From NCBI GenBank assembly GCA_016217595.1, contig JACRHS010000021.1, positions 62,001 through 126,000 of the forward strand: a DNA stretch of 64,000 nt. The letters are read 5' to 3'. How positions within the stretch are numbered: the stretch's first letter is position 1; every line of letters starts with the position of its first letter. The position numbers were made by a program, and so were the translations under genes. This DNA comes from Opitutia bacterium. GTDB taxonomy: Bacteria > Verrucomicrobiota > Verrucomicrobiia > Opitutales > Opitutaceae. Of the stretch, positions 54,519-62,546 are shown piece after piece. The notes beneath the pieces were generated by a model that saw only the letters and a list, made by a program, of their open reading frames with translations, searched no databases and had not been told where the DNA came from.

Positions 54519-54541
54519 GGCAGACGGCGGGAGATGCAGCG

Positions 54542-55585
54542 CTAGGGCGCGGCGGGCGCGCTGACGATCACGTCGGCCGGCATGCCGGGCTTGAGCTCGT
54601 CGCGCGGGTTGGCGACGTCGACTTTGATGCGAAACACGAGTTTCACGCGCTCCTTCGGCGTCTGCACCGTCTTGGGCGTGAACTCCGCCTCCGACGCGAT
54701 GAAGCCGACCGTGCCCTCGTAAGTTTTGTCGGGAAACGTGTCGGTGCGCACCGCGACTTTTTGTCCGAGGCGGATGCGGCCGAGCTCGGGTTGGTTGACA
54801 TAGGCGCGAACCCAGAGATGCGCGGTGTCGGCGACGGTGACGACCGGCGTGCCCGGCGAAACGAACTCGCCCGGCTCGATGTTGTGCGAGAGCACCATGC
54901 CGGTGAGCGGTGAAAGGAGCCGGGTGTTGTCCAACTGAATTTCGGCAAGCGCCACGGCGGCGCGGGCCTGCTCGACGCGGGCGCGAGCACCGCGGATCGT
55001 CTCGGCACGCGGACCGGCCACCACGAGCTTGGCGCGCTCGGCGGCCTCCGTGGCGCGAGCCTCGGCGACTTGCAACTGGGCCTGCGCGCTCTCCAGCTCG
55101 CGATCGGCGATGGCCTCCTTGGCGCGCAATTCGCGTTGCCGCGCGAAATCGAGTCGGGCGCGCTCGCGGTCGGCCTCGGCGCTGCGTTGCGCGGCGGCGG
55201 CGGCGGCGATTTCCTGCGGACGCGAACCGGCCTCCAACTCGGCAAGCACGGCTTCGGCGCCGGCGAGTTCGGCGCGACGCAGGGCGAGCTGCGCCTGCTG
55301 CTCGGTGTCGTCGAGCCGGGCGATGAGCTGGCCCGCCTGCACGCGTTCGCCCTCGAAGATCGGCCGCGCGGCGACACGCCCGGCGACTTTGAAGCCAAGC
55401 TGCGCGTCGGTCACCTCGATGTTGCCCGAGAGCAGGAGCTCGCCGGCGCGCGTCTCGCTGGCGCGGCGGCACGCGCCGAGAAGCAACGCGGTCGCAAGGC
55501 AGGCGCTGAGGACAAAGCCGGGAGCGAAGCGGCGCGCGCCGTTACGGCGCGGAGTGTTTGGCACAAGCAGCGAGGTGGTTTTCAT
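54542..55585 (-). CDS. ybhG: HlyD/YbhG-type periplasmic adaptor lipoprotein
   Basis: 347 residues. The signal and lipobox are VLSACLATALLLGAC. A barrel-sandwich half (GNIEVTDAQLGFKVAGRVAA, then GERVQAGQLIARLD), a long alpha-hairpin coiled coil (about 95-215) and a closing beta barrel (LLSPLTGMVLSHNIEPGEFV, RIRLGQKVAVRTDTFPDKTY) define a membrane-fusion protein. It links the ABC-2 exporter to an outer-membrane channel. Its first 44 bp overlap the 3' end of the TetR gene in another frame. Confidence 0.92.
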   Translation of the reverse strand: MKTTSLLVPNTPRRNGARRFAPGFVLSACLATALLLGACRRASETRAGELLLSGNIEVTDAQLGFKVAGRVAARPIFEGERVQAGQLIARLDDTEQQAQLALRRAELAGAEAVLAELEAGSRPQEIAAAAAAQRSAEADRERARLDFARQRELRAKEAIADRELESAQAQLQVAEARATEAAERAKLVVAGPRAETIRGARARVEQARAAVALAEIQLDNTRLLSPLTGMVLSHNIEPGEFVSPGTPVVTVADTAHLWVRAYVNQPELGRIRLGQKVAVRTDTFPDKTYEGTVGFIASEAEFTPKTVQTPKERVKLVFRIKVDVANPRDELKPGMPADVIVSAPAAP

Positions 55586-56210
55586 AATCTTTGCGGCCGG
55601 CCGGCGTGAGCAGTCCGCCGAAAAAGAGGCCGATGGCTTTTTCCAAGGTCTGACGGATCGTAAGCTGGGTGCGGTCGAGCACCGCCGGCTGGATCAGCCC
55701 GCGGATGGCCTGAAGCCAGAACTCGGTGGCAAACGCGGGATCGAGATCCGGACGCACCTTGCCCTCAGCGATGCCCGCGCGAATCAACCGGCCAAAAACA
55801 TACGGGATTGTCTCCTGCCGGATATCCTCGATCCGCTGATAAATCGCCGGCGCGTAGCGTTGCAGGTCGCGAAACATCGCCGGACTGGCCTTGGCCATCG
55901 TGCCGCCAACCACATCCACCACGCCGCAGAGTTTCTGGATAAAGGAGCGATCCGGCGCTTCCAGCACGGCGTCGAGTTGCGCCCGCAGCGAGACGACCAG
56001 CGAATCGATCACGGCGCCGAGCAACGCGTCTTTGCTGGGAAAATGGAGGTAGAGCGTCTTCTTGCTCATGCCCAGCTCGTGCGCGAGTTCGTCCATGGTG
56101 AGCGCAGAGTAGCCCACGCTGAAAAGCCGGTGAAGCGCCGCCTGCACGATGCGACCGGCCGGCGAATCGGCGGGCGGGAGCTTGGGCGTGGTGAGACGGG
56201 CGGCGGGCAT
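55542..56210 (-). CDS. TetR-family repressor (CecR/YbiH-like by position)
   Basis: 222 residues. The N-terminal helix-turn-helix is RIVQAALHRLFSVGYSALTM, then DELAHELGMSKKTLYLHFPS, and the C-terminal domain is the ligand-binding dimerisation part. It is the first gene of the operon, as ybiH/cecR is for ybhGFSR in E. coli. A strong inverted repeat stands 13 bp upstream of its start and is the likely operator, so it probably represses its own operon. Confidence 0.92.
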   Translation of the reverse strand: MPAARLTTPKLPPADSPAGRIVQAALHRLFSVGYSALTMDELAHELGMSKKTLYLHFPSKDALLGAVIDSLVVSLRAQLDAVLEAPDRSFIQKLCGVVDVVGGTMAKASPAMFRDLQRYAPAIYQRIEDIRQETIPYVFGRLIRAGIAEGKVRPDLDPAFATEFWLQAIRGLIQPAVLDRTQLTIRQTLEKAIGLFFGGLLTPAGRKDYENHLAACAKHSAP

Positions 56211-56223
56211 GTTGGAATCGATA

Positions 56224-56249
56224 GAAACTTTAATAGTATTAAAAGTTTC
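56224..56249. promoter_or_regulatory. Candidate TetR operator overlapping the exporter-operon promoter
   Basis: GAAACTTT (56224-56231) and AAAGTTTC (56242-56249), perfect 8-bp arms around a 10-bp AT-rich centre, in an otherwise GC-rich region. It lies 13 bp before the TetR start codon, where the promoter should be; the AT-rich centre includes TATTAA-like -10 candidates. Inference from position and symmetry. Confidence 0.6.
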
Positions 56250-56390
56250 CTGCGCAAGCGCATTTTCCCGACGCCAAATCCAACAGGGGAAAATCTATCG
56301 CGGAGTTTGCCCGCGGGCGGAGTTTACCGACCGCATTAGGGAGCCGTGGCGTCCGTCGCTTGAGAGCGGGCGCGGCACCGGCGGCCCGGG

Positions 56391-56660
56391 TTATTCGCCA
56401 AAAAAGCGCGCGATATCGTCGATCTCGTCTTCCAGCTCCGGCGCGAATTCCTGCGAAGTCGCGGAGAGGCCGTCGCCCCGCCACGCATCGGCGCCGACGA
56501 GGGTCATCACTTCATCCGGGGTCAACTGCCAGCCGGCATCGATGGCGATGCGGGCGCGAAACAGAGCTTGTTCGACACTGACGTACGAATCCGGCAACGG
56601 GTCCGGTTGGCTCAACCGCACCGAGCACTTTTCTGCGAGGAGTAAGCCGTGTGGTTGCAT
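56391..56660 (-). CDS. Small protein of unknown function downstream of cstA
   Basis: 89 residues, acidic at the C-terminus (EFAPELEDEIDDIARFFGE), with a CSVRLSQPDPLPDSYVSVEQ stretch and ALFRARIAIDAGWQLTPDEV. It has no signal peptide or membrane helix. It begins 41 bp after the stop that CstA would have if its reading frame were restored (56702), consistent with an operon. If CstA is read in its current frame, this gene is completely overlapped by it. Confidence 0.55.
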   Translation of the reverse strand: MQPHGLLLAEKCSVRLSQPDPLPDSYVSVEQALFRARIAIDAGWQLTPDEVMTLVGADAWRGDGLSATSQEFAPELEDEIDDIARFFGE

Positions 56661-56701
56661 GATGGGGAATTGGAGTTTTCCAAATTTTTAACGACACAAA
56701 C

Positions 56702-58551
56702 CTACCCCAACTTAAGCATCCGCCAACCGGGGCTACTACGTAGGCCCGCCGGGTGAAATACGTAGGCGCGCGCCGCCACCTCCAGCACCTGCGCCGGACC
56801 CGGCCACGGCTGCGCCCCCTGTATACTGCCGGCGCTGTCGCGGCCGATTTGCCGGCGCGTGCCACCAGACCGGCTTCCACCACCAGCCACAACGCCATCG
56901 CCAGCAGCAACAACGCCACGCCGAACTCGACGTGATGCACGCCGACCGAAGCGCCCGCCGCCACGCGCCCGAAGTACTGTTTCATGATCAGCACCAGACT
57001 CCACATCGTCATCGCGAGCATGAAAAGGGCGGGCCCAAGCGTATACCAGACACTCTTGCCCAGATGCCGCAGCCAGACCGTGACGCCGAGCAACGCCAGT
57101 GCCGCGAGCAATTGGTTGGAGCTGCCGAACAGCGTCCAGAAAACCTGCCAGATCGGCATCGTTTTTCCGGCCACCACGGCGGGCGGCAGGCTCACCACGA
57201 GCGCCGGAATCGCCAGGGTCAACAGCGTGGCGGCGCAGATGCCGGCGCGGCCTTTCCAGCCCGTCAGTTCCAACAACACGTACCGCGCCAGGCGCGTGCA
57301 GGCGTCGAGCGTGTCGAACACAAACGTGGCGAAGCACAGCAGGCCGAACTGCCGCGCGATCTCGACCGAGACGAGCCCGAACGAGGCCTGGTGCATGAAC
57401 ACCGCCACGCCATTCGCGTAGGTGGCGTCCGGTTTGCCGCCCGGCTTGGCCAGAATCATGACCGTGGCGAGACTGATGCAGGCGAAGAAGCCCTCCAACA
57501 ACATGCCGCCGTAGGCGACCGGCTTGGCGTCGGTCTCCGAGCGCAGTTGCTTCGATGTCGTGCCGCTGGCCACGATCGAGTGGAAACCCGAGCACGCGCC
57601 ACACGCCACGGTGATAAACAGAATGGGGAAGAGCGGCGGGGTGGAACCGGAAAAGGCGAACAACTCGCCCGCGCCAAACGCCGGCGCTTGAATCGACACC
57701 TGGCCCGCCAGGCCGCCAACGACGATGCCCACCACACCGATCACCATCACCGCGTAGAGGAAATAGCCGCCGAGGGCGCCACGCGGCTGCATGAGCAGCC
57801 AGAGCGGGGCGATGGCGGCGAAGAAGCAATAGATCAACAGGACGTAGTCCCACGCGAGCTGCGGCTGGCTCGTGGGGAAGAAACGGGTCAGGTCAAACGG
57901 CAGTAGCGGGCCGAGGAGGATCGCGCCAAAAACCAGCGGCAAAAAGATCCATTTGGCCCGCTCCTCCGACACTTTGAGAAACCGCACCGACAGACCCATG
58001 ACCACGGCCAGCAGCAAATAGACCATGGAGGAGGTGGCGACCGCCGGTCCGGGCGCGGCCGCCTCGGCCACCGAAGCCCTTTGCACAAAGGCGCCGGCCG
58101 TGACGTCCGCAAACGCGATGATCACGTACACGAGCGAAATCCAGATGAACGCGAGAAACAGCAGATAGGAACGGCGGTTCATGTACCGGCGCACCACCTC
58201 GGCAATGGAGCGCGCATCGTGACGCACCGACGCGATCAGCGTCATGAAGTCGTGCACGCCGCCGATGAAAATCGATCCAAACAAAATCCACAGCCACGCC
58301 GGCACCCAGCCGAAATAAACGCCGGCGAGAATCGGCCCCACGATCGGCCCGGCGGCGGCGATGGCGGAAAAGTGCTGCGGCAACAGATACGACGTGTTGA
58401 TCGGCTCGTAATCCAGCCCGTCGCGGTGCGCGATGGCGGGGGTGGTCGCCTTGGGGTCGAGCGCCAGAAACCGCGCGAGCCGTCCGCCCATCCAGCGGTA
58501 GCCAACAGCCAATATCGCTCCGGAAACAACGAGGAAGAGAATCAATGTCAT
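56702..58551 (-). pseudogene. cstA: Carbon starvation protein CstA-family peptide transporter, apparent frameshift near the 3' end
   Basis: CstA/YjiY-family membrane transporter, linked to peptide or pyruvate uptake under carbon limitation. From ATG 58551 (MTLILFLVVSGA) there are about 15 or more TM helices and family blocks such as INTSYLLPQHFSAIAAAGPI, FIGGVHDFMTLIASVRHDAR, ACGACSGFHSIVASGTTSKQ and FWTLFGSSNQLLAALALLGV. Near codon 580 the current frame becomes Arg-rich nonsense and runs on to 56512. One more base in the C5 run at 56815-56819 would restore a sensible ending (AQVLEVAARAYVFHPAGLRS) with a stop at 56702. It is a real frameshift, a programmed one, or a sequence error; the coordinates given use the restored stop. 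Confidence 0.75.
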
Positions 58552-58618
58552 GGGGTGCGCCCCAAGCACAGCCAGAGGTCTGGGCGAAGCCAATGTTGTA
58601 TTTAGCAAAATGCGCCCA

Positions 58619-58650
58619 ACAAAAAGCCGGTCGCGTGGCGGCGACCGGCT
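58619..58650 (-). terminator. Rho-independent terminator after phosphofructokinase gene
   Basis: Perfect 10-bp stem AGCCGGTCGC / GCGACCGGCT (58625-58634 with 58641-58650), loop GTGGCG, followed by T residues when read on the minus strand. It ends the pfp transcript before cstA. Confidence 0.8.
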
Positions 58651-58674
58651 GGGAAAAGATTACTGGAGCCAGGC

Positions 58675-59931
58675 TCAGACCTCGTAAGGCCCGAGCAGCT
58701 TGTCGGCCCGCACCTTGTCGAGGTGGGCAAACGTCGGCAGACCGTTTTCGTACGGCAGCGCGACTTCGCCCTGAATCAGCGGCTGGGCATAGCGCAGGAA
58801 CTGGAAGTTCATGCTCACGCCGTCTTCGTTGACCCACTCCTTCGGGAGTTTCTTCACGCCGTTGGCGATCTCGGCGAGCGGCGCGAGGCCGGTCTCGCAG
58901 GTGTAGTGATCGGTGTCGCCACGCACGAGGGTGACCATCTTGTCGGTCTCGCCATCGATGGCGGCTTTCACGGCCGCCTGACCGGCGAGGAAGGCCTCGT
59001 CGTTGTCAGCCTTGGAGGAGCAGTGCGCCGCGGCGCGCTGGGCCATGCCGAGCGTCACGAGGCGGGCCTTGGTGCCGGGCAGATGTTGCTCGACCAAGCC
59101 TTGCAGGTAGCTGCCGGCGCCGCCGAGCTGGGCGTGGCCAAAGGCGTCGGTCTTGGCGCCCGCGGAGATGTAGTTGCCGTCGGCATCGACCAGGCCTTCG
59201 CCCACGACGATGGAGCAGAACTTCTCGCGCGCCAGCACCCGCTTCACGTCAGCCACGAACTTCTCGGTGGTGAACGCGACTTCGGGCAAATAGATGAGGT
59301 GCGGCGGATCGTTCGGGTGATCGCGGCGCTTGGCCAGCGAGGCGCCGGCGGCGATCCAGCCCGCGCTGCGGCCCATGACTTCGATGATCTGCACGAGGTC
59401 GCCCTGGCCCATGGCCTGGTTGTCGCACGAGACTTCGCGCACGGTGGTGCAAAGGTATTTCACCACGCTGCCGTAGCCGGGGCAGTGGTCGGTGGTGGGC
59501 AGGTCGTTGTCGATCGTCTTCGGGATGCCGATGACGCGCAGCTCGTAACCCTGCTGTTGGGCGAGCTTGGAGATCTTGTCGGCGGTGTCCTGCGAGTCGT
59601 TGCCGCCCGCGTAGAAGAAATAGCGGATGTTGTGGGCCTTGAAGACCTCGAGGACGCGGTCGAAGTCCTGCTGCTTCTTGAGCTTGTACCGGCAGGTGCC
59701 GAGCGCGGCGCCGGGCGTGTGCCGGAGGGCGCGGATGGCTTGCTGGGACTCGGAGGCGAGGTCGATCAGGTCTTCCTGAAGGATGCCCAGCACACCGTTG
59801 AGCGTGCCATAGACTTCCTCGATGCAGGCATGGTTGAGCGCCTCCGTGACGACGCCAGCCACGCTGGCGTTAATTACTGAGGTGGGGCCGCCGGACTGGC
59901 CCACTAAAACGTTTCCTACGAGTTCAGTCAT
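58675..59931 (-). CDS. pfp: 6-phosphofructokinase, probably pyrophosphate-dependent
   Basis: 418-residue PFK that phosphorylates fructose 6-phosphate to the 1,6-bisphosphate. Motifs are NVLVGQSGGPTSVINASVAG, FFYAGGNDSQDTADKIS, RVIGIPKTIDNDLPTTDHCP and IIEVMGRSAGWIAAGASLA. PKTIDND (Lys after Pro, instead of Gly) is the usual mark of PPi- over ATP-dependence; GGNDS replaces the GGDGS of ATP enzymes. ATG 59931 (MTELVGN) is chosen over an open-frame start at 60048. Confidence 0.9.
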   Translation of the reverse strand: MTELVGNVLVGQSGGPTSVINASVAGVVTEALNHACIEEVYGTLNGVLGILQEDLIDLASESQQAIRALRHTPGAALGTCRYKLKKQQDFDRVLEVFKAHNIRYFFYAGGNDSQDTADKISKLAQQQGYELRVIGIPKTIDNDLPTTDHCPGYGSVVKYLCTTVREVSCDNQAMGQGDLVQIIEVMGRSAGWIAAGASLAKRRDHPNDPPHLIYLPEVAFTTEKFVADVKRVLAREKFCSIVVGEGLVDADGNYISAGAKTDAFGHAQLGGAGSYLQGLVEQHLPGTKARLVTLGMAQRAAAHCSSKADNDEAFLAGQAAVKAAIDGETDKMVTLVRGDTDHYTCETGLAPLAEIANGVKKLPKEWVNEDGVSMNFQFLRYAQPLIQGEVALPYENGLPTFAHLDKVRADKLLGPYEV

Positions 59932-60257
59932 GGTGAAAAAGGGAATGAGAGTTTGCTGACCTGAGCGGGCAAGCAAGCGGAGCGCGCGCGCACGAGGCAA
60001 ACGAAAAGTTCCCGGCGCGCGAAAGTAACCTGTCCCCACCCGCACCACCGCCGACCACGCGGGACCCGACGTGCGATGCGCCCACGGCAGCTACCAGGGC
60101 GGAGTCGCGCGGGCAAACGCGCCACAGATTGGCACCGGCGTGTGCGCGCGGACGGCCATGAACCCCGCCTCTCTCGATCCACATCGTGGCGCAAACGGAT
60201 CGCATTATTTCACAACTTAGCCTTGCAGATTGGCATATGATAAAATAGCTGCGCTCC
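59932..60257. other. 326-bp non-coding interval between divergent genes
   Basis: Intergenic region between the phosphofructokinase and the divergent Hsp70-module gene. An AT-rich patch (GCATATGATAAAATAGC) ends 12 bp before the ATG at 60258 and could hold a -10 element for a nearly leaderless transcript, but no matching -35 is seen at proper spacing. Nothing else is recognised. Confidence 0.5.
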
Positions 60258-61988
60258 ATGAACTCACACACGTCGCTCTCTTTCGGCCCGGCCGCGCTTG
60301 CCGCGGCGCCGTGGGACTGCGACGTCGCCGCCACGCCCGCGGGGTTGTTCGCGGCCATCGCCACGCCCGCACTCTACCGCCAGCAACCCTTTCGACTCAC
60401 CGGACTGCCGGTCCTGGCCAACGCCCGCGACACCGCCAAGCGGCTCGAACTGCTCCGCCAAAGTCTGGCGCTCGGGCTGGCCGAATATCATTGGGCATTC
60501 GCGCCCAGCTTTGCGCCAACGGCAGACGAATTCGTCGCCATCAGCCAGGTCCTCAAAGACGCGCGGCAGCGTTTCGCCTACGAATTTTTCTGGTTCTGGC
60601 CCGCGTCTTATCCCGAGGTTTCCCCGGACCCCGCGCTCCAACATCTGGAGCGCGACGAAACCGAGCCGGCACTGGCGCACTGGCGCATGGCGGCCGAGGC
60701 CGGCAGCGCCGTCGCGCAACACAACCTCGCCGTCTATTTCCACGTGCAGGCGCTGGCCGGCGAGCGCATCTGGCCGGCCCACGACGACACCCGCCGCGAT
60801 TCCTGGCAGACCGCGTTCGCGCACTGGCAACGCCTCGCGACAAACGACGATTTCTGGGCACTGATCTCCCGCCGGCTGATGCAGCTCGACGACCCGCAGT
60901 TGCCGCCCGACCTCGGGGATGATCTGCGCCGGGCGCTGCTCCCCGCCATCGCCGGCATCAACGCCCAACTCGCCGCCCACTACTCCACCCGGGACAACAC
61001 TCCGCTCGCGCGCTGGCACGCCGAATTGCTCCAACAGATCTTCGGCGGCACCTTCGCCGGCGCCCAAGTGCTGGCCAACTGCGGCCGCGTGCTCACCGGC
61101 CAGCTGGAGACTCGCCGCGCCGAAACCGCCCGCGACACCCAGGCTGATCCCGCCCGTGGTCTCGCCGCCACTCGTCCCCTTCTCGAACTCGCCATGCGCC
61201 AGTTCGATCTTATCAGTCGTGCCTGCGGCGGCGATTCGACCTATCTGCGCGAACTCAGCACCAGCACTGCCACCACCACGCTCGACGCCCTGGTCGACTA
61301 CCAGCGCGCCACGGGTGACAACGCCGCCTGCCTGCCCTGCCTGCGCCTGCTGCAAACCTGGTCGGTCTCGCCCGAGCTCGCCGCCCGCATCGAACAAGCC
61401 CACGCGATCATGTCCGAGGCCGGCACGTCCGCAGAACCCTCCACTCCCGCCGCCCTCGCGCTCTCGCTCGGCGAACACCGGCTCACCCTCGACGCCACGG
61501 GCGTGCAATTCGACGAGTGGTTGATCGCCATCGACGAGCTGGGCGGTTTCCGCCACGCCCCGGCAAGCGCCGAAGCCGGACTCGCCCCCTTGCTCGCCTG
61601 GTGGTCTCCCGCCTGCGCGATCACCCTCGACGATCCGGCGTTGCTGCCCGCCGACGACGCCGGCGCCGCGCGCTACGCCCGCATCGTGGAAGCGTGCGAA
61701 CGCTGGCTCGTGCCCCCGCTGGTCGCACGGCTGACAGAGACGATCCGCCAAGGCGGTTCTCTGGAAATCGGCGCTGTCACTCTGACCGCGGAAGGAATCT
61801 GTCTCGCCCCCGCCCACGGCGAAACCGCCGCGTTGGTGCCCTACGCGGCGGCCCGGCTCTTGACTCAAGACGATCACCTGCTCTGTAGCAGCGCAGCGGA
61901 CACATCGGTCAGCGTCGCCTTTTCACCACGCGAGGACTGGAACGTCGTCCTCCTCCCACCACTTCTCGCCGCTCTCGCCACACCCTGA
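60258..61988 (+). CDS. J-like/helical-repeat protein of an Hsp70 module
   Basis: 576 residues, cytoplasmic (no signal peptide). Residues about 40-115 look like a divergent J-type helical unit: ALYRQQPFRLTGLPV (compare NPFRVLGLP-type starts), helix II LANARDTAKRLELLRQSL, then FVAISQVLKDARQRFAYEFF, resembling J-domain helices III-IV. The HPD tripeptide that stimulates Hsp70 is absent. About residues 125-200 look TPR/Sel1-like (ALAHWRMAAEAGSAVAQHNL), and the rest is helical with a beta-rich C-terminal third. Genes 2 and 3 of the module follow at 7 bp and by ATGA overlap. A substrate-recruiting co-chaperone is inferred, not shown. Confidence 0.7.
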   Translation: MNSHTSLSFGPAALAAAPWDCDVAATPAGLFAAIATPALYRQQPFRLTGLPVLANARDTAKRLELLRQSLALGLAEYHWAFAPSFAPTADEFVAISQVLKDARQRFAYEFFWFWPASYPEVSPDPALQHLERDETEPALAHWRMAAEAGSAVAQHNLAVYFHVQALAGERIWPAHDDTRRDSWQTAFAHWQRLATNDDFWALISRRLMQLDDPQLPPDLGDDLRRALLPAIAGINAQLAAHYSTRDNTPLARWHAELLQQIFGGTFAGAQVLANCGRVLTGQLETRRAETARDTQADPARGLAATRPLLELAMRQFDLISRACGGDSTYLRELSTSTATTTLDALVDYQRATGDNAACLPCLRLLQTWSVSPELAARIEQAHAIMSEAGTSAEPSTPAALALSLGEHRLTLDATGVQFDEWLIAIDELGGFRHAPASAEAGLAPLLAWWSPACAITLDDPALLPADDAGAARYARIVEACERWLVPPLVARLTETIRQGGSLEIGAVTLTAEGICLAPAHGETAALVPYAAARLLTQDDHLLCSSAADTSVSVAFSPREDWNVVLLPPLLAALATP

Positions 61989-61994
61989 TCGCCC

Positions 61995-62546
61995 ATGCCC
62001 AGCCCCACGCTTCTCGATCAACTTTTCGCGCGTGACCCGCGCCACCTCGTACGGTTTCCCGAGCTGCCCATAGACGAGGCCCTGGCCGAATGGCCGGCCC
62101 TGCTCACCGCCGCCACAGCACCGGCCCCGCCGCCGCCGCGCACTCCGGCCACCAGCGCGCCGCCTCCCTCCGCGCCGGCCGCGACGCCACCTTCAGCCAG
62201 CCAGATCGCCACGCTGGCCACGCAGCTCTGGCGCGCTCGCGTCAAGTTGCTCGACCCGCAAACCACTCCGCCGGGCGGCGACGCGCACCGCAGCCTGCGG
62301 CATATTGAAAGCAGCCTCGAAACGCTGGCTGCCATGGGCGTCTGCATCCGCGACCATCTGCAGGAGCCCTACGACCCGGGGCTGCCCATCAATGTCATCA
62401 CCTTTTTACCCACCGCGGAGCTCGCTCGCGACACCGTGATCGAGACGATCCGCCCGTCCATTTTCTGGCACGACCGTTTGTTGCAGTCCGGCGAAGTCAT
62501 CGTCGGTACCCCACCCGCCACCTCTACCCCTAACCCCACGCCATGA
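61995..62546 (+). CDS. Small protein with GrpE-like C-terminal part
   Basis: 183 residues. An N-terminal helical bit (LLDQLFARDPRHLVRFPELP) and a Pro/Ala/Thr linker precede a helix pair (QIATLATQLWRARVKLLDPQ, RHIESSLETLAAMGVCIRDH) and a short beta region: YDPGLPINVITFLPTAELAR, TVIETIRPSIFWHDRLLQSG, EVIVGTP. That order (a Glu/Leu helix, 'F/YDP', 'V-x-E-x-I', 'R-L-L', 'V-x-V') parallels the GrpE helix and beta domain, but with low identity. It lies between the J-like gene (7 bp) and the Hsp70 gene (ATGA overlap). Nucleotide exchange for this Hsp70 is an inference. Confidence 0.65.
   Translation: MPSPTLLDQLFARDPRHLVRFPELPIDEALAEWPALLTAATAPAPPPPRTPATSAPPPSAPAATPPSASQIATLATQLWRARVKLLDPQTTPPGGDAHRSLRHIESSLETLAAMGVCIRDHLQEPYDPGLPINVITFLPTAELARDTVIETIRPSIFWHDRLLQSGEVIVGTPPATSTPNPTP

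Noticed and set aside
54519..55472. Upstream continuation of the first ATPase frame
   Set aside because: It overlaps the HlyD-type gene in another frame and is Arg/Ala-rich nonsense.
60223..60246. Sigma-70 promoter for the Hsp70 module
   Set aside because: TTGCAG and TAAAAT are present but only 12 bp apart, too close for a normal promoter.
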